Positions 17,653 through 26,938 are shown, counted from the first letter of the stretch. The stretch is 64,000 bases of DNA from JABDMH01 sp050298535 (GCA_050298535.1 JBNKUI010000082.1:20515-84514), one strand, 5' to 3'. Notes: a model not told the origin generated them from the sequence alone. Program-made: numbers and translations.

Positions 17653-17692
17653 CAGAGGCTTGCCATTGGTCGTGGCAGGCTTCTGTATTTTT
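17653..17692 (+). terminator. Intrinsic terminator after the duplicated T9SS gene
   Basis: CAGAGGCTTGCCA pairs with TGGCAGGCTTCTG (13 bp, two G-U pairs) around loop TTGGTCG. The stem is followed by TATTTTT. It lies between the two plus-strand genes, so the TonB receptor needs its own promoter or readthrough. Confidence 0.75.
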
Positions 17693-17693
17693 G
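17686..17693 (+). promoter_or_regulatory. Bacteroidota -7 element for the TonB receptor gene
   Basis: TATTTTTG matches TAnnTTTG exactly and stands 19 bp before the ATG; a TTGG lies 17 bp upstream inside the terminator loop. The element uses the terminator's own T-tract, so termination and initiation signals overlap. Confidence 0.45.
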
Positions 17694-17712
17694 CCCCAAC
17701 AAACAATGCGTA

Positions 17713-20535
17713 ATGAGACAATTTTATCTAGTGTTCTTCATGCTTTTACCCCTAGCCATTTGGGCTCAGGATGGTAGTATTGCCGGAACTATTCTGGATG
17801 AGGAGAGTGGAGAGACACTGATAGGTGCCAATGTAGTGATCGAGGGTACTGCCATCGGTACATCTACAGATTTTGATGGTAAATATCAATTTAGCGCAGC
17901 ACCAGGAACCTATACACTGGTAGTGAGCTATATTGGATACTCGGATAAAAAGGTAGAAGGTGTTGAAATCAAGTCAAATGAAGTATCCTACCTGGATATT
18001 AGCATGGGTTCGGATGCCGTAGAGTTAGATTTAGAGGTCGTTGTACAGGCTAAGGTCATTGAGCGGTCTGAAAACGCGGTGCTACTGTTGCAACGAAAAT
18101 CTGATAAAATAATGGACGGTATTTCCTCTCAAGAAATGAGTAAATACTCGCTGTCCTCTGCTGCCAGTGCCATGAAGAAAATCTCTGGCGCTACGGTTTC
18201 AGAAGGAAAATATATATACATAAGGGGTCTGGGTGATCGATATTCGAGTGCACAGTTAAATGGTCTTCCATTACCCAGTACCAACCCCTATCGAAATACA
18301 CCTCAACTTGACCTCATTCCTGCCAATCTTCTGGATAATTTGATCACATCTAAATCATTTAGCCCAGATCTGCCAGGAAACTTCACAGGAGGGAATGTAG
18401 ATATTAGGACTAAGACATTGCCTGAGCAATTCTTTCTAACCATTTCTGCAAAGGCACAATATAACTCCCAGAATAATTTGATTGATAATTTCCTATCCTA
18501 TCAAGGGGGATCCAGTGATTATTGGGGATATGACGATGGTACTCGCAAGTTGCCAGCTATCCTCTCTCAATCCGAGTATAAGGAGGTATTGAATAGTGAC
18601 GCGGCATTTTTAGCGAGAAGGGACGAGTCTATTGCTAATCGAATGGATGCAGCGGTTCGATCCATGGACCTGGAATTTGTTCCTCAAGCTAAGAGCACGC
18701 CTGTAGATCATAGTTTCAATGTTTCTTTGGGTAATCAACTCCGGTTGGGTAATATGCCATTGGGGTATATACTGTCTACCTCTTTCAAGAAACAATACCG
18801 GCACCTTGACCAATTCCTGGTCAGAAACTGGGACCTGTTTAATATCAATTCAGGAACACTCCGAAATAAAGGGGACTATGAGGAGACCAATAGTAGTGAG
18901 ACGGGTATCGTAAATGGAATGCTGGGTCTGTCCCTTAAGGTCAACAATAGGAATAGCATTGACTTCACAGCGCTTTACAACCACTCTGGAAATAAAGTCG
19001 GACGATACATCTATGGTGAGAGACCGGAGCAAATCATAGATGAAGAACGCCTGGAGGGCCGTGGATTGACATTTGAGGAGCGTGAAATGCAGAACTTCCA
19101 ACTCGGAGGTACACATGTTTTCGAAGGGTTGAATAACGCGAAGCTGGAGTGGAAAGGTGGACTTACCAACTCCTCCATGGATCAACCTGCTGGTCGATAC
19201 TTTTCAGGGGTGTATAACATGGATGATGACTTCCATTACATACCGATTGCATCCGTTCAGGTTCCAGCATTTTACTATAGAAACCTGGATGATGAGCAGA
19301 GAGATTTCAAGGTTGACTTTGAGTTACCCTTAGATGATAATAATAAGATAAAGGTAGGAGGGTTGTACTCAGCCAAAGACCGCACTTTTAGTGAGAAGTT
19401 ACTGCAGATTTTCACTTCCAATGCTGCAGAGCGGTATAATGGAGATCCTAACCAATATTTAGGTCCTGACAACATTGGCATCGTAGGCGCCAATGAGACC
19501 AATACACGATTTGAAATCGGTAATTATTTGGTGGATTTCACAGCACCTTCAAATTCCTACACAGGTAGTAATACTGTCACTGCAGCATATGGTATGTGGA
19601 GATCCCAACTTACTACTAAGTTGAAGTTGATCGCTGGTGTACGATATGAGAAAACTGATATTGAGGTGATTGGGGGTGACGATACGAAGGCCGATGAAGA
19701 TCGCATTGGTACGATTGACGAAGGAGATATTCTTCCCGTCGTGAACGTGGTGTATGCTACGGGTGAAAATTCCAATGTACGTGCAGCATACTCGAAGACG
19801 CTGGCCAGACCTAACATGCGAGAAATGGCTCCATTTATTTCATACGATCCTTTGACAGCCTCTTTCATTATCGGCAATCCACTACTTAAAAGGACAACCA
19901 TCGGCAACTATGATCTGAGATGGGAAACGTTTATGAATCCAGGTGAAGTGTTTGCCGTCAGTGCCTACTTTAAGGACTTTACTGATCCTATCAGTAGCCG
20001 CTATCTTCCTTCATCTAATACGGAGATTAAGTACATCAATGTTACGTCAGCACAAGTCTATGGCGTCGAGTTTGAGTTTAGAAAATCGCTGGGATTTATC
20101 AGTCCAAAGCTGGAAAAATTGAAATTCAATGGTAATTTCTCTTTGATCGAGTCAAATGTGGACGTGGTGAAAACATCACCCTATGAGCCTGATACCAGAC
20201 CTTTCGAAGGTCAGGCACCTTTCATCGCTAACGCAGCCCTCTTGTATAGTGACCTCGATAGAAACTTTGATGCAACACTTTCGCTCAACTGGGTGGGAGA
20301 CCGTTTGAAGTTCCTGGGACAGGATGGAGCACCGGATATTTATGACCAGGCAAGAGGTCAATTAGATCTTAATATTCAGAAGAGGATCAAAAATCTCGGG
20401 CTATCACTGGGTGTTCAGAACATTCTCAATAGTGATTTCGTGATTTCTTCTGAATATGAAGGTCAGGAATATCTCTATAGTCGATTCAAAACTGGAGTAT
20501 CTGTCTCAGCAGGAGTCTCTTATACTTTCCAGTAG
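17713..20535 (+). CDS. TonB-dependent outer-membrane receptor with carboxypeptidase-regulatory domain
   Basis: 940 residues. Signal peptide to about 19 (PLAIWAQ); a carboxypeptidase-like regulatory beta sandwich about 21-105 (GSIAGTILDEESGETLIGA, DFDGKYQFS, YIGYSDKK); plug domain about 115-240 (YIYIRGLGDRYSSAQLNGLP, GGNVDIRTK); then a 22-strand-type barrel to the C-terminal aromatic SYTFQ. Imports a large substrate across the outer membrane with TonB energy. There is no SusD partner, so it is not a canonical Sus pair. The upstream T9SS beta-helix protein is the likely functional neighbour. A strong terminator follows at 20565. Substrate unknown. Confidence 0.92.
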   Translation: MRQFYLVFFMLLPLAIWAQDGSIAGTILDEESGETLIGANVVIEGTAIGTSTDFDGKYQFSAAPGTYTLVVSYIGYSDKKVEGVEIKSNEVSYLDISMGSDAVELDLEVVVQAKVIERSENAVLLLQRKSDKIMDGISSQEMSKYSLSSAASAMKKISGATVSEGKYIYIRGLGDRYSSAQLNGLPLPSTNPYRNTPQLDLIPANLLDNLITSKSFSPDLPGNFTGGNVDIRTKTLPEQFFLTISAKAQYNSQNNLIDNFLSYQGGSSDYWGYDDGTRKLPAILSQSEYKEVLNSDAAFLARRDESIANRMDAAVRSMDLEFVPQAKSTPVDHSFNVSLGNQLRLGNMPLGYILSTSFKKQYRHLDQFLVRNWDLFNINSGTLRNKGDYEETNSSETGIVNGMLGLSLKVNNRNSIDFTALYNHSGNKVGRYIYGERPEQIIDEERLEGRGLTFEEREMQNFQLGGTHVFEGLNNAKLEWKGGLTNSSMDQPAGRYFSGVYNMDDDFHYIPIASVQVPAFYYRNLDDEQRDFKVDFELPLDDNNKIKVGGLYSAKDRTFSEKLLQIFTSNAAERYNGDPNQYLGPDNIGIVGANETNTRFEIGNYLVDFTAPSNSYTGSNTVTAAYGMWRSQLTTKLKLIAGVRYEKTDIEVIGGDDTKADEDRIGTIDEGDILPVVNVVYATGENSNVRAAYSKTLARPNMREMAPFISYDPLTASFIIGNPLLKRTTIGNYDLRWETFMNPGEVFAVSAYFKDFTDPISSRYLPSSNTEIKYINVTSAQVYGVEFEFRKSLGFISPKLEKLKFNGNFSLIESNVDVVKTSPYEPDTRPFEGQAPFIANAALLYSDLDRNFDATLSLNWVGDRLKFLGQDGAPDIYDQARGQLDLNIQKRIKNLGLSLGVQNILNSDFVISSEYEGQEYLYSRFKTGVSVSAGVSYTFQ

Positions 20536-20564
20536 GTAAGTTGATACATTCTAAGATATCTTGA

Positions 20565-20593
20565 GGAGATTCCACTGTGGGGTCTCCTTTTTT
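20565..20593 (+). terminator. Intrinsic terminator after the TonB receptor
   Basis: GGAGATTCCA and TGGGGTCTCC form a stem with two U-G pairs around loop CTG, followed by TTTTTT. Confidence 0.85.
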
Positions 20594-20749
20594 CATTTCA
20601 GCTGGTCGAATCTGACACTGCATTCGTCTAAACCTCCCATTAAAAAAGTGTTAAATGCGACCCAAATCTGGGTAAAAACGTTCTTTTAATAGTCTATATA
20701 GTAAAATCGGCTTTTCGGAGTTGAATTATTGACCTTAAAGCATACAGCC

Positions 20750-21040
20750 ATGACAAATTACTTCTTAGTAGAACTTGAATTGGGAGATCGATTCGCAGAA
20801 AACTTTGACACAAATACGTATCAAATGAATCAACTGCTGGCAGATGGCAAGATTCAAACCTATGGTGTCTCTGATGACTGGAGCAAGATGTGGCTCAGTG
20901 TGCTGGCAGGATCTGAATTGCAGGTCTGGGATATGGTCAGTAATCTTCCCGTAGAAGCAGTCTCAGAACCCATCGTAACGGCTCTGCATACATATAATCA
21001 GTCCTTAGATCTACAGTTTCCCGCAGTATCACTTAACTGA
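20750..21040 (+). CDS. Small cytoplasmic protein, muconolactone-isomerase-like (ferredoxin-fold) candidate
   Basis: 96 residues from ATG 20750; a TTG seven codons upstream is rejected. The start MTNYFLVELELGDRF, the internal MNQLLADGKIQTYGVSDDWSKMW and the helix-strand order resemble small alpha/beta dimeric ferredoxin-fold proteins of the muconolactone-isomerase or YCII type. No catalytic residues can be named. It has no signal peptide, and is flanked by terminators at 20565 and 21085, so it is an independent transcription unit. The region 20594-20749 should hold its promoter. Function unknown. Confidence 0.6.
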   Translation: MTNYFLVELELGDRFAENFDTNTYQMNQLLADGKIQTYGVSDDWSKMWLSVLAGSELQVWDMVSNLPVEAVSEPIVTALHTYNQSLDLQFPAVSLN

Positions 21041-21084
21041 CCGATTTATCTGTCACGAAAGGAGACTGATCAAAAAAGACAAGT

Positions 21085-21137
21085 ACATTCCGGCATTTTG
21101 GTTGATGAATGGAGCCATCAACTGCCGGAATGTTTTT
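21085..21137 (+). terminator. Long intrinsic terminator after the small protein gene
   Basis: ACATTCCGGCA pairs perfectly with TGCCGGAATGT, and inside it GTTGATG pairs with CATCAAC (5-nt bulge on one side). TTTTT follows. Confidence 0.88.
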
Positions 21138-21247
21138 GTTGTTTTCTAAATATTTAAAACTTCCCACAGCTGTTTACTGGCCATTCTCTGGCTAGAAGTG
21201 CACGTTTTCTAAATTTATTGAGATCTTTGTGGGCTAATTTTGTTTTC

Positions 21248-22054
21248 ATGATAAGAGCGGCAATATTGGATATGTATGATGGCACTCCGAATCTGGGGAT
21301 GGCTAGCATACTAGAGATCATCGAAGAAAAATTTCCCGAGATCCGGTACGAGGTATTTGATGTACGATCAAAGGGGCGAGTGCCTGATATGAGCTTCGAC
21401 ATCTACATTTCTTCTGGTGGGCCGGGCAATCCATTGGAATATGAGGAACTTTGGAGTTCGAAGTACAATGATTGGCTGGACAATATTTGGAGTTGTACCC
21501 TGAGTGGAGAACCCAAGTATGTTTTCTTTATCTGTCATTCATTTCAGCTGGCATGTCAGCATTTCAAGGTAGGTACCATCAATAAACGACCTGAGGAATC
21601 ATTTGGGATCTTTAGAATGGAAAAAGCCATAGGTGCCGAATCGGATCCTCTATTTAAATACCTTCCGCAACCATTTTACACAGCCGACTTTAGAAAATAT
21701 CAGGTGGTGAAACCTGATCTGGAGCGACTGGAGGCTATGGGTGCAAGGATTTTAGCACGCGAGCATCCTAATACGCACGACTTTGATCATTTGGCAGTGA
21801 CCGCTATTCGGTTTCACGAAACTATTTATGGGGTGCAATTTCATCCTGAGGCCTACCCTGAGGGTATGCTGGAGCATTTTCGGCAACCGGAAAGAAAGGC
21901 GATGATTCTTAAGCAATTTGGCAATCAGCAGTTTGAGGAAATGATGTTTCAACTACGAGATCCTATCAAGATTGGACTGACGTATGATAAAGTATTGCCA
22001 GGTTTTCTCCGATTTGCATCCAATGCCTTATCTTCTAGTGCAGTACTAGTATAG
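21248..22054 (+). CDS. Class I glutamine amidotransferase, partner of the adjacent ATP-grasp protein
   Basis: 268 residues from ATG 21248 (the TTG at 21218 is rejected). GATase1 fold with a full catalytic triad: nucleophile C96 in FICHSFQLA, H199 and E201 in GVQFHPEAY; an oxyanion-type SSGGPGNP loop lies at 55-62. It should release ammonia from glutamine. It is a free-standing domain, not fused to a synthetase, and unlike GuaA has no PPi-synthetase half. It sits 7 bp upstream of an ATP-grasp gene, which is the obvious acceptor of its ammonia (inference). Alternatively it could hydrolyse a gamma-glutamyl compound, as PuuD-type members do. Product unknown. Confidence 0.85.
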   Translation: MIRAAILDMYDGTPNLGMASILEIIEEKFPEIRYEVFDVRSKGRVPDMSFDIYISSGGPGNPLEYEELWSSKYNDWLDNIWSCTLSGEPKYVFFICHSFQLACQHFKVGTINKRPEESFGIFRMEKAIGAESDPLFKYLPQPFYTADFRKYQVVKPDLERLEAMGARILAREHPNTHDFDHLAVTAIRFHETIYGVQFHPEAYPEGMLEHFRQPERKAMILKQFGNQQFEEMMFQLRDPIKIGLTYDKVLPGFLRFASNALSSSAVLV

Positions 22055-22061
22055 ATAATAT

Positions 22062-23276
22062 ATGGACCGAAATGCCAGGCGGCGATTCAATCAGGCCTTT
22101 ACCGCACAGAAATACCAAAACCTCATTGATGATGTAATCAGCATATTTGATCATCGTCCCAATTTTAGAATTGCGGAGACTCCAGTCTTTATTGATCGCA
22201 ACCTGAAGAGGCATCTGATTCAGGCATGTGACCTGATTGTGGACGAAATCTGCAAACCTGATTTTAAGCTGAGAACGAATGCAAGCATCTCACCTGACTA
22301 TGCCGTCCCAGATGAGGATGATCATACGACATTTCTTCAGTTGGATTTTGGCATTACCAGATCAGAGAATGGAGAGCTAGTTCCAATGCTTATTGAAGCC
22401 CAGGGCTTTCCATCGCTTTACTTATATCAGGATATGATCGCTAATCGTTACCGTAAGCACTTTGACATTCCCGAAAATTGTAGCCACCTGCTCAACATCG
22501 ATTCTGCTGGCTATCATCAGATGCTGCGAGAGATCATTATCGGGCCCGAAGATCCAAAAAATGTCATCCTGCTGGAAATAGAACCTGACAAGCAGACCAC
22601 ACGTATCGACTTCATGGCCACAGAGGCTGAAATGGGCGTGAAAACACTTTGCATCAGCGATCTTAAGCGTTCGGGTAAAGACGTATACTATGTGGATGAA
22701 AACGGTAAGAGGATAGATGTACACCGGATATATAATCGTGTGATCTTTGACGAACTGGTAGCCCGCACTGACATCAAACGCGAGTTTCTGTTTTCAGATC
22801 CGGTATCTGCGTATTGGGTAGGTCACCCCAACTGGTTTTTCAGAATAAGTAAATACTCACTACCACTCTTTGATAACCCCTATGTACCTAAGACCTGGTT
22901 TTTAAAAGACCTTTCCAACCTTCCGGATGATCTTGAGAATTATGTATTGAAGCCAATGTTTAGCTTCTCTGGTTCGGGGGTGGTGTTCAATGTAAGCCGG
23001 GAGGCTATCGAACGTACATCCGACCTGGCGAACTACATTCTGCAGGAAAAAATCCGCTATGAACCCGTAGTGGTGACGCCGGGAGCCGAGGGAATGGCAG
23101 ATGGCGGAGAGCCGGTAAAATGTGAGGTACGAATGCTTATGCTTTGGCCTCAGGGCGCTCCAAGGCCAATTATTGTCAATAATCTGGCCCGTCTTTCAAA
23201 AGGAGAAATGATTGGTGTCAAATATAATCGTGACAAAGACTGGGTAGGAGGAAGCGTGGGCTTCTTTATGGATTAA
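22062..23276 (+). CDS. Uncharacterised ATP-grasp-like ligase paired with the amidotransferase
   Basis: 404 residues, cytoplasmic. The N-terminal half (about 1-180) resembles the pre-ATP-grasp region of glutathionylspermidine-synthase-like or circularly permuted ATP-grasp enzymes (LQLDFGITRSENGELVP, LIEAQGFPSLY). The nucleotide-binding strand is YVLKPMFSFSGSGVVF, K297 being the likely ATP lysine and SFSGSG the flexible loop. Metal-binding acidic/Asn residues appear late (CEVRMLMLW and IIVNNLARLSKGEMIG). Such enzymes form amide bonds from a carboxylate via an acyl-phosphate. Gene order (7 bp after the amidotransferase) suggests a glutamine-dependent amide synthetase. Substrate unknown. Its stop overlaps the stop of the convergent GT4 gene by 3 bp. 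Confidence 0.65.
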   Translation: MDRNARRRFNQAFTAQKYQNLIDDVISIFDHRPNFRIAETPVFIDRNLKRHLIQACDLIVDEICKPDFKLRTNASISPDYAVPDEDDHTTFLQLDFGITRSENGELVPMLIEAQGFPSLYLYQDMIANRYRKHFDIPENCSHLLNIDSAGYHQMLREIIIGPEDPKNVILLEIEPDKQTTRIDFMATEAEMGVKTLCISDLKRSGKDVYYVDENGKRIDVHRIYNRVIFDELVARTDIKREFLFSDPVSAYWVGHPNWFFRISKYSLPLFDNPYVPKTWFLKDLSNLPDDLENYVLKPMFSFSGSGVVFNVSREAIERTSDLANYILQEKIRYEPVVVTPGAEGMADGGEPVKCEVRMLMLWPQGAPRPIIVNNLARLSKGEMIGVKYNRDKDWVGGSVGFFMD

Positions 23277-24361
23277 GCATCGAGAAGATCCCTGAGCATA
23301 TTCCAGGTGCTCTCGACCGTATCTTTACTGTCAAAATTTTTCCGGATATGATCTTTGGAGGCTTTTCCAAACTGGGATGTTAATTCTGGACTTTGATATA
23401 ATCGCTCCACTGCGGTGGCAATGACTTTCGGATCCTTGGTGGGCACCACTAATCCATTTTTTTCGTGGATTACGAGATCTCGATTTCCGGCTATATCTGT
23501 TATGATGGGGGCTAAGCCCATCGACATAGCTTCAATGAGCGATTTAGTAATGGCTTCACCACCAATGGAAGGCAGGACAAATCCATCACAGGAGGCAAGA
23601 ATCGAAAGGACATCATCTCTCCACCCCGTCAGATGTATGTGATCTTTTATAGGAGAGGCTTCGATCAGGCGCTTCAGTTCTCCTTCATCCATATCGCGAC
23701 CGATCAGCAGGAGATGCAAATTCTCCAGATGAGCCATCTCATAGGTAGCCTGTAGCAGATATTTAATACCTTTAAACTTTCGCTGATTGGCCATACAGGC
23801 AATCACAAAGGCATCTTTAGGCACATCAAATATGCTTAAATCAGCGGGTGATATGTCTTGATACCAGGCAGGGTCATGACCTTTTCGGATCGTCACCGCC
23901 TTATGTTTTGGAAAGGTCCATTGCCGATGCAATAGCTCTTTGATAGAATCGGCAATACCCACCACACGGTCTACTCTGGGGTTGAGATATTTTAGATAAG
24001 CTGAAGGGTCATACCAATGAATATTTCCCGTATAGCCCCTGTAGAGGACAACTTTGACCGGAACCGAATACGCGGCGATCAATCCATTGATAATGGCCTG
24101 GCTATTAAATAGGTAGAAGATCTGGTAATCACGTTCTTTTGTTAAAGATTTCAGTCGGGTAATGAAGGACCAGTCAATCTTTCGGGAGGGATGATCATCC
24201 ATCACTTTGATGCCGGCTCGCTGAAAATCCTGATGATAGTCTGTGTTGGGGTAGGTAATGATATCCAGATCCACACCTTTCTCCTTTAATCCTAGCATTA
24301 GGGCAGCCTCTGGCTTTGCCGCCCGTGTATCTCGGTAATCACTGATGACTAGAACACGCAT
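23273..24361 (-). CDS. GT4-family glycosyltransferase
   Basis: 362 residues, GT-B fold. N-terminal Rossmann half begins VLVISDYRDTRAAKPE; the C-terminal donor-binding half has ACMANQRKFKGI, LHLTGWRDDV-type and the GGEAITKSLIEAMSMGLAPI motif holding the EX7E-type acidic residues that contact the nucleotide sugar, then TDIAGNRDLV. Retaining transferase; donor and acceptor unknown. It is last in a minus-strand run glgA-glgC-ATP-grasp-GT4 (74 bp gap from the ATP-grasp gene) and converges with the other ATP-grasp gene. It lacks the starch-synthase GT5 features of glgA, so it is probably not part of glycogen elongation. Confidence 0.85.
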   Translation of the reverse strand: MRVLVISDYRDTRAAKPEAALMLGLKEKGVDLDIITYPNTDYHQDFQRAGIKVMDDHPSRKIDWSFITRLKSLTKERDYQIFYLFNSQAIINGLIAAYSVPVKVVLYRGYTGNIHWYDPSAYLKYLNPRVDRVVGIADSIKELLHRQWTFPKHKAVTIRKGHDPAWYQDISPADLSIFDVPKDAFVIACMANQRKFKGIKYLLQATYEMAHLENLHLLLIGRDMDEGELKRLIEASPIKDHIHLTGWRDDVLSILASCDGFVLPSIGGEAITKSLIEAMSMGLAPIITDIAGNRDLVIHEKNGLVVPTKDPKVIATAVERLYQSPELTSQFGKASKDHIRKNFDSKDTVESTWNMLRDLLDA

Positions 24362-24435
24362 CTACGGATGGATTGAGTGGCAAATTTAGTTTTTTATTTA
24401 AGGGTGGCTCAGCGAAACTCTTACACATAAGTCGA

Positions 24436-25653
24436 CTAATGCGCCGATCGGGGTGGAGGCGGGGCGGACGCATGATATCCAGCACGGATCCTATCGAGAT
24501 AATCGTCGATGAGATGGTCCAGACGATCATTGGATTCGCTCTGCAGGATGAATCCAATGTGATAAGGCTTATCCATTCGCCACCAGATTTCCGGATCATT
24601 GAAGCTGCTGGTGTCAGAATGCTCAAATTTACTGAGCGATATTATCGTAGCGGCTAGCTGTCTGGTGCGGGGAGGCAATTTATAAGGTTGATCCGTCAAT
24701 TGACTGGACTCTAGGAATGCCCATTCTCTCCACAAGTTGATGCCGGAGGCGGCCTCTACCATCTCTGCAATGTGAGCGCCACCCACCCGGGAGGAAGTTT
24801 CCAGAAAATAGAACTCATCTGTCTCCTTATGGCGAATAAACTCACTGTGTGAGGCGCCAAACTGTAGTCCAAAGCTGTCCAGAAGTTGATCGTTCAATAC
24901 ACAAAGAGATTCTGAAATAGCATCCGTCCGCGCATGTGTTTTGGTGCAAAAAACACCGCCACCATGTGCTACATCGAACGGAGGACTATGATATTGAGAG
25001 GAGCGATCAACAATCGTTTCTCCGGAAAACCTGAGACTATCTACATGAAAGACGTCACCCGGTATATATCCCTCTATCAGGTATTGATGCCTTTTTTCTC
25101 CCAATTCATCCAGCTTCTTCCAAAGCTCTTGCTCATTCTCAACCTTATGGATCCCTGTGGCACTTGCCTCACCTCTTGGTTTTATAAACCAGGGTGCCGG
25201 ATTTTGTGATGCAAAGGTTTGGATCGCTTCGTCGTTGAACAAACTCGAAAACGCCGGGACCTGAATACCGGCATCTCGTGCCTTTATACGCATCGCCAGT
25301 TTGTCTCTAAAGTAGCGGGCTGTGGTCTGCCCCATCCCTGGTATTCGAAAATGCTCACGGATGAGCGCTGCGCGCTCGACATCAAAGTCATCCAGGGCGA
25401 TCACGCGAGCAATAGAATGATGGCGCATAAGATGTGCTGTCCCGGCTAATAAATGTTGTTCATTCCAATGGCCCTCATCATCTTCAGCCATATAAAATAT
25501 CTCATCAATATGATCTCGCGGCCAGGCTTCGTTTTCCAGTGTTTTCGAGGTCACCAAAAAAACGGAGTGCCCCGCTTCCTTAATGCCTTTCAGGAATGGA
25601 ACACCCTTAAAGTAGCATGATATACATAAAAATGCACCTTTACTTTTTGTCAT
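24436..25653 (-). CDS. ATP-grasp ligase (carbamoyl-phosphate-synthase-like/BacD-type)
   Basis: 405 residues from ATG 25653, overlapping the end of glgC by 14 bp (a further ATG at 25686 gives an extra 11 residues). The preATP-grasp domain starts GAFLCISCYFKGVPFLKG; then ATP-grasp motifs PWFIKPRGEASATGIHKV (P-loop-like lysine strand), HQYLIEGYIPGDVFHVD, and the metal site FYFLETSSRVGGAHIAEM (Glu/Arg). It resembles amino-acid ligases and carboxylate-amine ligases that use an acyl-phosphate. The C-terminus ends in a proline-rich tail. Translational coupling to glgC suggests co-regulation with the glycogen genes. Substrate unknown. Confidence 0.8.
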   Translation of the reverse strand: MTKSKGAFLCISCYFKGVPFLKGIKEAGHSVFLVTSKTLENEAWPRDHIDEIFYMAEDDEGHWNEQHLLAGTAHLMRHHSIARVIALDDFDVERAALIREHFRIPGMGQTTARYFRDKLAMRIKARDAGIQVPAFSSLFNDEAIQTFASQNPAPWFIKPRGEASATGIHKVENEQELWKKLDELGEKRHQYLIEGYIPGDVFHVDSLRFSGETIVDRSSQYHSPPFDVAHGGGVFCTKTHARTDAISESLCVLNDQLLDSFGLQFGASHSEFIRHKETDEFYFLETSSRVGGAHIAEMVEAASGINLWREWAFLESSQLTDQPYKLPPRTRQLAATIISLSKFEHSDTSSFNDPEIWWRMDKPYHIGFILQSESNDRLDHLIDDYLDRIRAGYHASAPPPPRSAH

Positions 25654-26938
25654 CCTTTTCCGGGTTGTATCCAATCCGGGTGCCATGTGGTATGACCGCC
25701 CCTTTTCTTAGTACGATGATGCCCTCCACGATGCGATGCGTGTCCTGATTATCATCTTCCAGGGACTCGTGTCCTATAATAGAGACATCATTGCCAATAC
25801 GGCAATTTTTATCAATGATTGCCCGGTCTATTGTACAGTTATTACCAATTCCCATCGGTATTTCATGCGGCTGATACACGATCTTTTCCAGTGTCTCAAA
25901 GAAGTCATTACCCAGAATGATCGAATTTTTGATCTCAGTACCTGCACTGATTCTTGATCGCACCCCGATAATACTTCGATCGATTAGTTTACCATGAATG
26001 ATTGAACCTTCAGAAATGATCGATCGATTGATCTGTGTGTGCCAGATTTTTGCAGGTGCCAACAAGCGCGGTCTGGTGTAGATTATCTGCTCGTTGTCAA
26101 AGAGATTAAACTTGGGAATATCATCGGTGAGCTCAAGATTGGCTTCGTAATACGAGGGAATACTCCCCACGTCTTCCCAGTAACCCGTGTACTCGTAACT
26201 GGCTACATTATGACCCGTCTTGATGGCTGTAGGAATTATTTCTTTGCCAAAATCCGTAGCGGTGGGATTGGATTCTAGCATATCCAGCAATACCTTCTTC
26301 GAGAAGATATAGATACCCATGGATGCCAGGTATTCTTTCCCCTGGTTGCGGAGATCTTCAGAAACTCTCGATTTCCAATCTGGCAGCACGTCATCATCCG
26401 GTTTTTCGATAAACCGTTCTATGAATCCGTATTCATTTACCTTCATGATACCAAATCCACTGGCATCTTTGGCCACTACGGGTATGGTGGCAATGGTAAG
26501 GTCAGCATTTTGAGCTATATGATATTTGGCCATCTTCTCAAAGTCCATTTGATAGAGCTGATCCCCGGCCAAAATCAAGACGTAATCGAAATCATGATTA
26601 CGCATGTGGTGCCTGGTTTGTCGCACCGCGTCTGCAGTTCCTTGAAACCAATCCGTATTACCCACTGTCTGCTCTGCTGCCAAAATATCTACAAAGCCCC
26701 GTGAAAACAGGTCAAAGTGATACGTGTTTTTTATGTGTTTATTTAGGGATGCTGAATTAAACTGAGTCAGTACGAACATTCGTACTACACCTGAATTAAG
26801 ACAGTTAGATATTGGTATATCGATGAGGCGATACTTACCGCCTATAGGTACGGCTGGTTTGGATCGATCTTCAGTAAGTGGGGTGAGTCTTGTGCCTGCT
26901 CCTCCTCCGAGGATTAAACTGATCATTTTTATTTTCAT
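25640..26938 (-). CDS. glgC: Glucose-1-phosphate adenylyltransferase
   Basis: 432 residues. Makes ADP-glucose from glucose-1-phosphate and ATP, the committed step of bacterial glycogen synthesis. Signature GGGAGTRLTPLTEDRSKPAV with the catalytic/substrate arginine and lysine near the N-terminus, IDIPISNCLNSG, and the sugar loop GTADAVRQ; the C-terminal third is a left-handed beta-helix with hexapeptide-type repeats (SIIHGKLIDRSIIG). Its ATG overlaps the glgA stop as ATGA, so translation is coupled. A downstream Met (26926) is the possible real start. Confidence 0.95.
   Translation of the reverse strand: MKIKMISLILGGGAGTRLTPLTEDRSKPAVPIGGKYRLIDIPISNCLNSGVVRMFVLTQFNSASLNKHIKNTYHFDLFSRGFVDILAAEQTVGNTDWFQGTADAVRQTRHHMRNHDFDYVLILAGDQLYQMDFEKMAKYHIAQNADLTIATIPVVAKDASGFGIMKVNEYGFIERFIEKPDDDVLPDWKSRVSEDLRNQGKEYLASMGIYIFSKKVLLDMLESNPTATDFGKEIIPTAIKTGHNVASYEYTGYWEDVGSIPSYYEANLELTDDIPKFNLFDNEQIIYTRPRLLAPAKIWHTQINRSIISEGSIIHGKLIDRSIIGVRSRISAGTEIKNSIILGNDFFETLEKIVYQPHEIPMGIGNNCTIDRAIIDKNCRIGNDVSIIGHESLEDDNQDTHRIVEGIIVLRKGAVIPHGTRIGYNPEKDDKK

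Noticed and set aside
22062..23276. Calling the ATP-grasp protein a glutathionylspermidine synthase
   Set aside because: Only the general fold pattern is shared; there is no amidase domain and the gene is paired with an amidotransferase, so no specific name is justified.
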